From the NCBI GenBank assembly GCA_903813345.2, contig CAIIXF020000006.1, positions 12,778,348 through 12,838,347 of the forward strand: 60,000 nucleotides of DNA, in the 5' to 3' direction. The notes below the pieces were generated by a model. The model made no database searches and was not told where the DNA came from. It worked only from the letters and a program-made list of their open reading frames with translations. Source of the stretch: Owenia fusiformis (taxonomy: Eukaryota > Annelida > Polychaeta > Sabellida > Oweniidae). Of this stretch, positions 1 to 9,838 are shown piece after piece. The stretch's first letter is position 1. Every line of letters starts with the position of its first letter. Both the position numbers and the translations under genes were made by a program.

Positions 1-1938
1 AGGAAATGCAGATGAATCAGTGAGTGGGGAATTAAATGTTGATAATAATGTTTAAACCACTTTGGCTTAATTGTAGTCATACCAAATGAATTCGAAGGTG
101 AGATTGTTTACTTTTAAGATATGGTAATAATTAATGTACAGCAAAATAGCAAATACTAGCAAAAAGAATAATCAGCAAGTAACCAACGGGTTTAGAAATA
201 CTTCTCAGAAAATGTATCTCAAAAGAAATTCATTTAGAAGGTGAAAGTGCTCAAAACATTTTAGAAAAATGTCAACCTTTTTAACAAAATTGTCTGATGA
301 AATTACTTTTCAAACTTTTTTTGTGGACTTGTAATTTATAAATTCATTAGGAACAGTTTCTAAACTTCTAATCTATTCCATCATTTATAGGAATGGGTAC
401 GAGATCAAGCCGGAATGATATGGTTGGATGATCCAAGATGGCCGGGTTGGTGGACAGGGTTAAATGATCTTCCGAATGGTAATGCGGGTCCGTGGAGATG
501 GACTGATGGTACAGAATACATAGAAAGTTTAATGTATGTTAGACTTTAAATCACAAGAACAAGTATAACGTTTAATTGTGTAGTTTGCATGTGTAACCTT
601 TTCAGTTGTTGAAAGTATTTATATATTGAGTAAAATTTCAATTTAGTAATTGTGTCAACTATGGGTCATGATGTCATTCTTACAGTTTCGGGGTAAAAAT
701 ATAATCAACTTTTTGCAAGTTATCAAAGTAACGATTTTGTTGACAAACATTGCAAATTGAAAAACATGTCATCCCAAAATTACTATTATTCCTCTTCGAT
801 TTGTTTAGTTTTTAAATTCCGTCAGTATTTATGGAAATGTATGTCATATCCTGCTGATAATCTTATTTTTAGAACCTGGTCGCAGCAACCTAATCTGTTT
901 GGAGGTGGTCAATGTACCTTGATAGGACAAAATGGTCTATATCGCTCATCCAATTGTAACAGTAAACGTTCATCTATATGTATACAAGTGTCTGGTGGTC
1001 CATCAGGTGCGTATCTCAATTATACTGTTACACTGTAAGGTCAGTGGTAAAATAATAACGTTTAGTATTGTTATATGAACGAGCTGAAGATATTTGATTA
1101 CATTTTAAAAACGGAGAACTGGCAGCATGTAATGCAAAGTTTAAAATATGTTAAAGGGACAAAGTGCGTAAATGAAGTCTCACTTTTGATCTTCATAGTA
1201 TTTCCAATGGATTAATAAGTATCCGATCTTTCATTTGACACCAAAAAAAGCTCAAACAGACCACATCAGAGTTGACACCTGATCATGACAAAATATTTTT
1301 GATCTATCAATTTATATATGTCAAGTTTTTAGCAATGCCACAGAAAGATGGCATTGTTGTTTGCATTAATTATCAATTCATTTTTGACAGGATTTTCAAG
1401 CATACGCTATCTTTTAATCCAAGAGTTATTTAAAACATACACTATTTGTGAAAAGTAGTAATTCACTTTTTTCAATCTCTGAACTTCAAATGCTGTTTTC
1501 TATGCAAGTAATTTTTTTTTCACTTCAGTATTATCCAAATTTAAAGTTTTTATCATATTTGATTGACTGTGTGAGTGACATGTCTCAAACAATGTTTTGT
1601 CCTTTTTCATTCAAAAATAGGCGCATTTTAATAAAGAAAAGATTATTTGAACATTGATATTGAACATTGGTACATTGAACATTGGTATTTTGATGTCATT
1701 AAATTGTTAAGATTATTATTTTTATGATATTATAAAATGATCACGAATGATTTTGTTTCCAGCCGGTGGTTTAAAAGGCTCGCCAACTGGAGGGCAAACT
1801 GCAGGAATTGTTATAGGAGTAATTGTGCTAATTGCATTGCTGGCTGTTCTAGCATTGATTGTATACAAAATGAGGACTGGGCCTAGACCACCAAAGGCCA
1901 CAGGGGGCATTGCTAACATTCTATATGGAAAGGAATAA
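1..1938 (+). CDS. C-type lectin, type I membrane protein (3' part of gene)
   Basis: Four coding exons join in frame: 1-19 (donor GTGAGT), 391-533 (donor GTATGT), 873-1006 (donor GTGCGT) and 1763-1938 (stop TAA). The 5' end lies outside the window. The protein shows the second half of a C-type lectin domain: EWVRDQAG, then WWTGLND, then PWRWTDGTEY, then QQPN before a Cys (GGGQCTLI), and a closing Cys pair (SSNCNSKRSSICI). QPN sits where EPN/QPD sugar-specificity motifs normally lie, but the usual WND calcium motif before the penultimate Cys is missing, so calcium-dependent sugar binding is doubtful. The last exon encodes a Gly-rich linker, a 22-residue hydrophobic helix (1801-1866) and a short basic cytoplasmic tail ending in YGKE. 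Probable role is cell-surface recognition; the ligand is unknown. Intron phases are 0, 2 and 1, which fits a single transcript. Confidence 0.85.
1226..1506. repeat. Dispersed repeat, copy 1 (in lectin intron)
   Basis: This stretch of lectin intron 3 shares an ordered series of blocks with 3570-3845: CTTTCATTTGACACC followed by six to seven A, then AGCTCAAAC, TCAAGTTTTTA, GTTGTTTG and CTCTGAACTTCAAATGCT. There is no coding potential. The two copies have the same orientation and flank the mariner-type element. Confidence 0.75.
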
Positions 1939-1983
1939 TATAAAATAGTTGTTTTATTCACATCAAGATTTGTAAAACATATA

Positions 1984-3059
1984 CAGGGTGTCCGGAAAGT
2001 AAAGATACAAATACTCTAATTTTAAGAGATTTAGGAGTTTTGCAATGAAATTGCTACAGTTTGTAGAGGAACATTATCACAATGTATCTACCAACTCTCA
2101 TCGCATTTAGTCTAAACCGTTAAAAGTTACAGTTGTCATAGTTACGGAGGTGAGAGGTATGTGGAGCAGTTCCAGATCATCGCTAAAATCTGATTAATTG
2201 CTAAAATATAACCATTTGAAAGAGTGTTCATCATTGTGTTTTCTATCAATGTTTTGTTTTCTTCAATATTGTATGATGTTGCTATTATGTTCTCTTATGT
2301 GTAATGGTGTCAATGATACATGTTAGAACTATGTTATGTCATAGTGTAATCAAAGAAATATTATACAAGTGCTTAAAACAAAAGTTCCCTGGGTTAATAA
2401 GGAAAGTCAATAATCCACCTCCACAATGCACCAGTTCACAAAGGAAAGCCAACAACAAATCTCAAAATGGGTCTTGACACTAAACTTTTTTGTACAATGC
2501 CCCATATTTACCTGAAAAGGCCCCTTTAGACTTTTACCTTAACGAGCATCTCAAAGCGATATTTGTTAGAAGTTCAGTATTCAAATGAGACACAACTGGA
2601 AGCGAATGCAATCAGAAATCTGGAGACAAACAGCAGCAGTTTTGTCCGGTCTTTGAATCTCTGGTTAAGATGCACCATGAACATATAGAAAATGCGGGGA
2701 AAACATAATACCGGATAATAGTAGTCATGTTAAATGATAAAATAATATTAGAGTACTAATCGTCATGCTGTTGTGGGACATAATTTGATGTTTTATAGGA
2801 ACAAATGGGTTGAGTGCCATGATGATATGAATAGGAAAAAGATTTATAAAATACAATAAAATTAATTGTGACGCTGCTCCACATACCCCCAACTCCTGTT
2901 ACCATAACGACCATAACTTTTTCATTTTGAAACTATATGTCATGACAGTTACAGGATATATTGTTGAAATGTCATTCTACAATCTGTAGCAATTTCATCT
3001 CACAGCAGGTAAATCTATTGAAGTTAGAGCATTTGTATCTTTACTTTCCGGACACCCTG
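1984..3059 (-). mobile_element. Mariner-type element, decayed
   Basis: The ends are inverted copies of CAGGGTGTCCGGAAAGTAAA, flanked by TA on both sides (1982-1983 and 3060-3061), the target duplication of Tc1/mariner elements. The inverted repeat continues imperfectly for about 110 bp. A recognisable but frame-broken transposase C-terminus is read on the + strand at about 2500-2700: PLDFYLNEHLK corresponds to the PLDFFLWGxLK block, and HHEHIENAGK to the ending around C-IENGG of mariner transposases. The full catalytic core is absent, so it is not autonomous. It lies just downstream of the lectin stop codon. Confidence 0.85.
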
Positions 3060-3062
3060 TAC

Positions 3063-3560
3063 CTATCTGAATAATTGTTTCATGTCCATCATACCAATAC
3101 GACACGTATAATGATATTATTATAATTACATGAACTTTACTGAGTATTATCATTGTGTAGGATTCTATATATTCACCCATCGAGGCCTTATAAAATATGC
3201 ATGTACATACGGTATATCACAAATAGATTTCATAATTACGAATATATTGTTTCAAGCGTCTTAAAAATATGTATTTCTCATCCCTTTATCTTATACGAGA
3301 GCTCTTCAAAATTATACACTATTCCCGTAGATACACTTGCTTATCACAATATGAGATAGTGATATGTGATCGCTAGTCATATATTTGAGGTTATGAGTGG
3401 AAAGTAAATTAAAGATAGTTCATTCACCTTTGTTAATTCTACATGATAAAACACTTCGTCCCTCCAATGGTTTGGCATATGTTTGTGACTTGCGACAAAT
3501 CTATCAGTTCCGGTTTGTCAAAATAAAGACTTTTATCGAATGAAGAATTTATAGGATGTC
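3063..3560. other. Intergenic, no gene seen
   Basis: AT-rich sequence with no exon-like block, splice-framed ORF or clear repeat. Confidence 0.6.
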
Positions 3561-3569
3561 CACTGTATT

Positions 3570-3845
3570 GATCCTTATCTTTCATTTGACACCAAAAAAA
3601 GCTCAAACGGACCTTATCAAAGCTTACAACGATTGATCAAAAAATATTTTCGATCTGTCAAACTTTATATATCAAGTTTTTATCAATGTCATTGAAAGAT
3701 AGCGAAGTTGTTTGTATCACCTGATTCCTTTTTATAGAAGTGTCGCCATCTTTCAAATCAACAGTGATTTAAAACATGTACTTTGTTTAGCATGTACATG
3801 CAGTACTAATGATCTCTGAACTTCAAATGCTTTTTTCTATGTGAG
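3570..3845. repeat. Dispersed repeat, copy 2
   Basis: Direct-orientation homologue of 1226-1506, ending at CTCTGAACTTCAAATGCT before the 3' end of the LINE. Diverged by scattered substitutions and small indels. Confidence 0.75.
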
Positions 3846-3877
3846 TTATTTTTTCTTGGTTCAATATCAAAACAAAT

Positions 3878-5950
3878 GTTTATGTTTATGTTTATGTTTC
3901 TTTATTTCCTCCGTTTTATTGGAGAGCAAAACAATTTATACATGCATATCACATTACAAACATATATTACAGAAGAGTAAGGGGTTATTAATATTTACAT
4001 ATTTACAAGTTAAATGACTCTAAATACATTTTATCATTACAATTCAAGCGTACCTATTTGAAATACATATTTATATTGTAAAATGTATTTGCACATTCGA
4101 TAACGAACATTTCATAAATGGTGTCATTGGCTACATCAAAATCTATTCTGCTACCCAGAACAGTCTGTAAGAAAATATCATCATCAAAATTGAAAAGCAT
4201 AACACTATCTTGAACTGGTAAGATATCAATGAGTCGCTCAAAAAATGCGTCTCTCTCAGATAAAAATTGATTGCAATGCAGAAAATGAAATATTATACAA
4301 TTACACGATGAGTTGCATTTCTTACATGTGAATGTCTTATATGAAGGCATTGCAGAAAGCTGCACCAGGTTTGCTAATTGCCATAGATATGATGGGTATC
4401 GTTTTCCAACGACCCAGGCGAAGCTTGGTTCCAGTTTACAGTGAATGTTCCTAAAAATATGCAGATTATCATTGGCTTCCATTCTTGAAAGCCACTTATT
4501 TTCCTCTCTGTTGAAAATTTGGAAATGCGATGTTTTTTTAAACAAAACTGTTTTCATAATTGAGCCGGTAAAGCCCGGTATACACCAATGGGGCAAGTTG
4601 GGACCTCCATAGACTTAACATTGCGTGGGACCTCGTGGGACCTTTTGGGATTTTGCCCCATGAAGTCCGTGGGACTCCATGGGACTCCGTGGGATTTTGC
4701 CCCATCTTGCCCCATCGAGTCCCACGAGGTCCCATGAGGTCCCATGAAGTCCCACGTGGGACTCGGTGGGACTCGATGGGGCAAGATGGGGCAAAATCCC
4801 ACGAAGTCCCATGGAGTCCCATCGAGAATGAACATGTTCATTCTTTTCATGGGGCATCGTGGGATTTTCGATCATATGACGTGTTGTGTGAAGCCCGGCA
4901 TACACCAATGGGACACGGTGGGATTTGATGGGACTCCATGGGACTTGATGGGACTCCATGGGGCACGATGGGGCAAAGTCATCAAGGTCCCATGGGACTT
5001 CGTGGGATTCGATGGGGCAAATTGGGATTCGATGGGGCAAGATGGGACTCGATGGGGCAAGTGGGATTTTGCCCCATTGGTGTATACCGGGCTTAAGCAA
5101 GAAGGTTTCTGCAACACTCCGTGCAATATCACAGTCAATGCTCATGACGTCTTTAGCAAAACCAAAGTGATTGTTTCCCGGGTTTGTGAGTAGGGACGAG
5201 AATCTAAACAGGAATATGTATTTTGTAACTTCATGAGTGCATCGACATAATCTTGACAAAAAGTTTAATTTCAATTTCTCAATGAAGCTCGATACAGATA
5301 TTGCACCAAGAGTGGCCAGAACAACGTCTGATGCCGTTCTCGCTTCAAAACCTTGAACTACTTTGAATATATGTTTTTGAGCAGTGTTCAGTATATCTTC
5401 ATCATGCGGTGACAAGTTGTACCATAACTCACAACCATATAATGCAGTGGGTAATATAATAGAATACCATAGTCTAATGAACACAAGTGGATTAGCGCCA
5501 AATTTATGTAAACGCAAGGTGTTTTTGATCGAATAAAATTTTGAGTACATTTTCTTTTTTGAGTTGTTAACCCAATTTTCGGTTTCAAAGTTAGTAGTGA
5601 TAAGGTTACCTACATAGTTTGTGCTTTGAGTTTCAGGTACTATATCAGTCCCCAGTAGCCACTGACGACTACCTCTGCTTCGAAAAAACTGTTGCTTTGT
5701 TTCATTAAATGTCAAAATTGAGCTTTTAGTGTTATCACCAGCGTGGTAAACCATACGCCATTTTGAACTCTAGCGAAATACAATGTCTAACAGAACTTGC
5801 AAATTATGCGCAGAGGAAGCTAGAAGAGTAGTATCGTCTGCCACCAAAATACACGGAATATCACGTACGAACCTATCTTAAGACCTGAATGCGCTTCCTT
5901 AAGCTCAGTTATGAGTGCGTCAATATAGATAGATAGATTTGTCATCAATA
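3878..5950 (-). mobile_element. Non-LTR retrotransposon (LINE), 5'-truncated, split by an insert
   Basis: Read on the minus strand, 5940-5095 encodes the end of a reverse transcriptase: NLSIYIDAL, a frameshift, then VADDTTLLASS (catalytic ADD at about 5833-5844), an in-frame TAG, then SSKWRMVYHAG and the post-RT region up to RSVAETFLL. After a 0.5-kb foreign insert (about 4570-5095) the same reading resumes to a stop near 4054, passing a CKKC...H...C knuckle like those at the C-terminus of several LINE clades. The element ends at 3878-3900 in a (TTTATG)n tract, which is a microsatellite 3' tail on its own strand. It starts within the RT domain, a usual 5' truncation. At least one frameshift and one stop make it dead. 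Confidence 0.85.
4570..5095. mobile_element. Palindromic insert with 10-bp repeat units
   Basis: The ends are inverted copies of GCCCGGTATACACCAATGGG, and the insert interrupts the LINE coding sequence. Inside, a degenerate decamer (GGGACTCCAT, GGGATTTTGC, CCCATCGAGT and similar) repeats with an almost exact 10-bp step at 4615-4825 and again at 4913-5085. The decamer switches between its two orientations, with small palindromes such as CCCACGTGGG at the switch points. An internal copy of the terminal sequence lies near 4890. Flanks read TTAA and TTTA on the minus strand, so a 4-bp target duplication is possible but not clear. Because 10 is not a multiple of 3, several frames stay open by chance and no protein should be inferred. 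Confidence 0.85.
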
Positions 5951-6055
5951 TCCGACCTACTAATTGTTATTGTTAAAAAAATAGAAAAATTAGAGGTTTT
6001 TGAAATGATGCTAATTTATATTTTAAGCCCTTAAAGTAGACTTTTTACAGTAATC

Positions 6056-6095
6056 AAATGGGGGAGTTAGGGTTGCCAAACTCATGGAGGGAAGT
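6056..6095. repeat. Solo terminal repeat of the 55348-56645 element family
   Basis: About 40 bp reading GGGGGAGTTAGGGTTGCCAA and on to AGTGTA matches the right end of the long-TIR element at 55348-56645. No partner end was found nearby, so this is a fragment or solo end. Confidence 0.6.
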
Positions 6096-6099
6096 GTAA

Positions 6100-7050
6100 G
6101 TTTGTACGAATCGTTCAAAAAATATTTAGCTAATTTTGCAGCAGAAGTATTATATTCATCACTGACCACCCTGGAATTATAGCTGTGATATCTTGACATT
6201 TTTGTCGTGGTTGTCATGGTACCTTGAAAAGGATAAGGAGGAGCAAATAGCAACCTTACATTTTAAAGAAAATGGTCACTTTTGCAGAAGCTCTGTCAAT
6301 AACATGAAACATCCAATGAATTCATTGATAGTTGTTTGTCAGTTGTTGGTGTGTGTGTAATGCTTCACAACGTAAAAAGTTATTATAGGAAATTAATTGT
6401 CTGATAAACAGAAAAAGATAAACTGATTAGAAATTGTGTAAAAGAGCGACTTTCTTTCTTTGTAATTTGTGACAAGTTGTAAATTTCAAGTAACTATGAC
6501 AAATGTCTCCAAGCCAAATATCAAATACCTTAGCCAGATTTCGATGGCATGCTACTTCTCTGCGAGTGAGATATTGAAATAAAAGTTTAAGACCTAAATC
6601 AGCTTTACATATTGAAAGACATTTAACAGTATTTATTCTAGTCAAAATGCTGTTAACTTTTATCTATGTATTCATAATAATGGATGATTAGTACAGTTAC
6701 ATGATTCAATTTATTGTCTCCGAATCTAATGCTAAACTGATGCATACACCATTTAAATAAATAAAAAACACGCAATTCACCATTAGATGAAAAATATGAA
6801 CATAAATGTTAAATTAATTAGAAATCAGATTAACATCAAGATTTTGTTCTTTATCAATCATCTTTTATGATGTCTAATTAAATACTTTTCAGAGGTAATA
6901 AATCAATGTTCAGGAAATTGGATGAATTTATCTCGAAATGCTTTCTCTTACAGATGATACATGTACAAAGAACTTAAGTTTCCATATAGAAATCTCGCTA
7001 ATTCTCATTTTATTGTGGGATTTTAAGATTTGTATATTAACCTATAATGA
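6100..7050. other. Intergenic, no gene seen
   Basis: AT-rich, with short scattered ORFs only. Nothing recognisable. Confidence 0.55.
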
Positions 7051-7054
7051 TTAA

Positions 7055-7420
7055 CATTTTCTTCTTTTTAATAGCATATTTGAATTTAGTTAAAAGTTTT
7101 CCATTATGATAACTTTGGTAACTTTAAAAAACGTCTGGGCCAAATCTCCATCGATGAGATGTTAAAATTCTTTATAACCTTGGTTTATACGTTCAAATTT
7201 TCATGATTAATCGCAATATGTACATCAACAGGGTCATCCTATAGTATGTCATTCAACACTTTTGATAGATATGAAATTATAAGTGTCTATTGCAATCTTC
7301 TACCAATCAACCTTATAGCTATCTGACCCAACCAAAACAATTAAAAACAAGTACTGACATCTATCTATTCATCTTTATTCACCTATATAGCAACTTCCTT
7401 ATTGTAGAAAGTTCTTGCAA
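7055..7420. repeat. Dispersed repeat related to 59585-59850
   Basis: Ordered matches to the right end of the window: TTCTTTTTAATA-CATATTTGAAT, a GTTTT-CC-A-TATAACT block, the CTGACCCAACCAAAACAA region, and GACATCTAT-TATTCA-CTTTA followed by CTATATAGCAACT. Same orientation, no coding potential. Confidence 0.65.
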
Positions 7421-7970
7421 GTTCTGAAAAGTCAGTTTAGTGAAAGATCTTCACATTTAGTTGCACTGCCCTCCATAGGTTTGGCGACCAGATCACTTAC
7501 CAAAACCTGTTTACTTCGGTGAATTAAATACGTCATCAAATACGTCATCAAAATCTAGATTCAAACACTGACATGGTTTCAAATGAAAAGATATAAAGGG
7601 GAGTGATTGTACATTTTGTGAGCATGTCCTCTTGGGGATAATGTCTACCGAGACATATTCATTTGGGCAATTGTATATTATTGTTTCTCTGGACCTGAAA
7701 CTTTCTATCTCACCATATTACGCAATAAGCGAGACTATATGAGATGATGACCATCATCTGACCAGCCTTGTTGACCGACTTCTAGCCCATGCACAACTAT
7801 ATTTATTAAGTACCTTGAACTTTTAAAATAAAGAAACTTTACTTCTTCAAGGAATAGGAATATTGTAAGGAAACGTTTATTTCAAAGTTTTGGTTACATA
7901 ATACAAGCAGAATTCAGAGAATGAAAAAATAGAAAAATAACTTTTAAATTAAGGTGAACAATCAGTCTAA
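7421..7970. other. Intergenic, no gene seen
   Basis: AT-rich. The only oddity is a short direct repeat, AATACGTCATCAAATACGTC, near 7527. Confidence 0.5.
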
Positions 7971-7975
7971 TAAAA

Positions 7976-8326
7976 TGAATCAGAATAACAAAAACATTCT
8001 GGATTCTCTGATGAGACGACTTGATAGAATTGAAAAAAAGCAGACTGAGTTACGGCCTTCTTTTCACGCGGAAGGAATCAATGAATTCGCGACCAAAAAT
8101 CCCTTTAAGGGAAACTGAAAACCACCCGGACACCCAATACAGGAATCTGGGAGTCGTGCCGCTGGGATTGATTTCACAGCATAAGGACAAGAGTTTGTGG
8201 ATTCAGAGCCTCTGCCCACCCCTGCCTGAAGAATGGACAAAGTTTGAAAACAAACAGTTCAGTGCAAAATTATCAACTGACACTTTGAAGGCAAGAATTA
8301 AAGTCATTAAAAAAGCCGGGAAATAA
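7976..8326 (+). pseudogene. Unrecognised ORF remnant, possibly retroelement
   Basis: An ATG near 7976 opens a 5' part reading ILDSLMRRLDRIEKKQ, a likely short coiled coil, that meets a stop near 8118. A second frame, open at 8021-8326, continues with LWIQSLCPPLPEEWTKFENK and ends IKVIKKAGK. One frameshift would join the two, as in a decayed ORF. The region is more GC-rich than its flanks. I do not recognise the family; a retroelement gag-like or ORF1-like protein is one possibility. It has no splice context and no RT neighbour. Confidence 0.25.
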
Positions 8327-8568
8327 GAAATGGAAGAAGGTGATTGGAGGGAAAATAATTACAAAATAATCATGAATTTTAAAACCAATTAATTTTCCAT
8401 TTACTGTGATATAGATAAAACACACAAAGGTGTAAGGTTGAGCTCATTCTGCTCACATATTCGTCAGCTATATGCAGAGGAAGGTTGTCATTTAACATAG
8501 TTGGCTGATTCAGGTCAGGATACTAGCATTTGGATAAATACATTTCCGAAACATTTCGGAAACTTGGT

Positions 8569-9284
8569 AAAGGAGCACGTAGGTTATCGCAAACAATTTC
8601 AGAAGGTTATATCTTGGATTATGACTATTTTCTGACAATGAAGACAGGTTTATCGTTTAGATTAATTCATTATCTCAAAGAAAATTATATACAGTAATAA
8701 TAAAGTCAAATAAACTCGGAGATATTTAACTAGCAATCAACCCATCAACACACGTTTTCAAAGATGTTGACCCCATTTTCACCAAAAATGCAATCATTTT
8801 TTACACTGTTTAATACATTACTATTCTTTATTTTGATGTTTCAAATAGTTCTTGAAAGAAAAACTTAATTGCTTTAAGATAAGTGTTCCTAATGTTATTT
8901 CTCCATTGAAAAATCTCATGCTATCCATTGGTTCCAGTTCATTTTGGTCATCCAAATTCAATATCCTTTAAGTCCCTGGGGCAATCAACTTTTCCTTTTA
9001 GGAAATCGAACATGTCTCAAAGCGCATTCTAATTATGCATTCAACAATATAATAAAGGTTGCATTTTTGGTGAAGATTAGGTCAAGATTTTTGAAAAAGT
9101 GTGTTGATTGGTCCATTGCCCCTTCAATATCACTTAGGTCTGATTAACTAAATTATCATTATATATACTTTCCTGAAGATAGTGAATGGATCTAAAAGAT
9201 ACACCCATGTTGATGATCAGAAAATATTCATAATTCAAGTTAGAATCGTTTGAAATTGTTTGCGATAACTTACGTGCTCCTTTT
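8569..9284. mobile_element. Foldback element, about 0.7 kb
   Basis: The arms at 8569-8603 and 9250-9284 are inverted copies (AGGAGCACGTAGGTTATCGC and the reverse complement with one change). Inner blocks pair as well: CCCATTTTCACCAAAAATGC near 8770 against GCATTTTTGGTGAAGATTAG near 9060. The whole element is therefore a large imperfect palindrome. No ORF of note. Confidence 0.7.
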
Positions 9285-9299
9285 TATTTTGTACGAGAA

Positions 9300-9838
9300 T
9301 TTTGAGGGAACTGATACTTAATTTGTTTCTTGTAAAGTTATGACATGCGTTTGGTTTGATTAAAATGCATCTAAAAGGCTCAGAATAACGTTTTTTCTTC
9401 ATAACCTGAATAATATTAAGACCAAAAATAGTACAAAATGACAAAGGCTGTATTCAAACCAAATGCGAATCCGCCAGACATTGAAAATTACATAATACCC
9501 GGATCTTTTGAAGCAGAGTTTATTATTAGCATGTGTATATTAAACATATGTTGTGCTCGAAAAAGTCCTCCATTACTTCCAACAATTAGTAAATGATTCC
9601 ATTAATTACCTTTATATTAATTATTAGAATAAACACTTTCTTTTGGAGAGCGATTACACAAAACTCGTGCTTGGCCTAAATGCTTTTTCTTAATTAAAAA
9701 ATAATGTCTTGTCGAAAGAGGCATATTAAGAATAAAAGCCGGGTAATTTCAGCATAATAATAAAAACATTCGCATTGTATATTTAATTGAACTTGAATTT
9801 ATTTTGGAAGCCGTTGATTTTACTTGGCAGTCATCAAC
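9300..9838. other. 5' flank of astacin gene 1
   Basis: AT-rich sequence with no exon before the start codon at 9839. I see no convincing TATA box or initiator, so the transcription start is not placed. Confidence 0.4.

Noticed and set aside
4538-5193. Several overlapping open frames on both strands (about 70-150 residues) rich in GTSWD and ESHxVP repeats
   Set aside because: They are by-products of the 10-bp repeat array, which cycles through all frames and rarely makes stops. Part of one is only an extension of the LINE frame into the insert.
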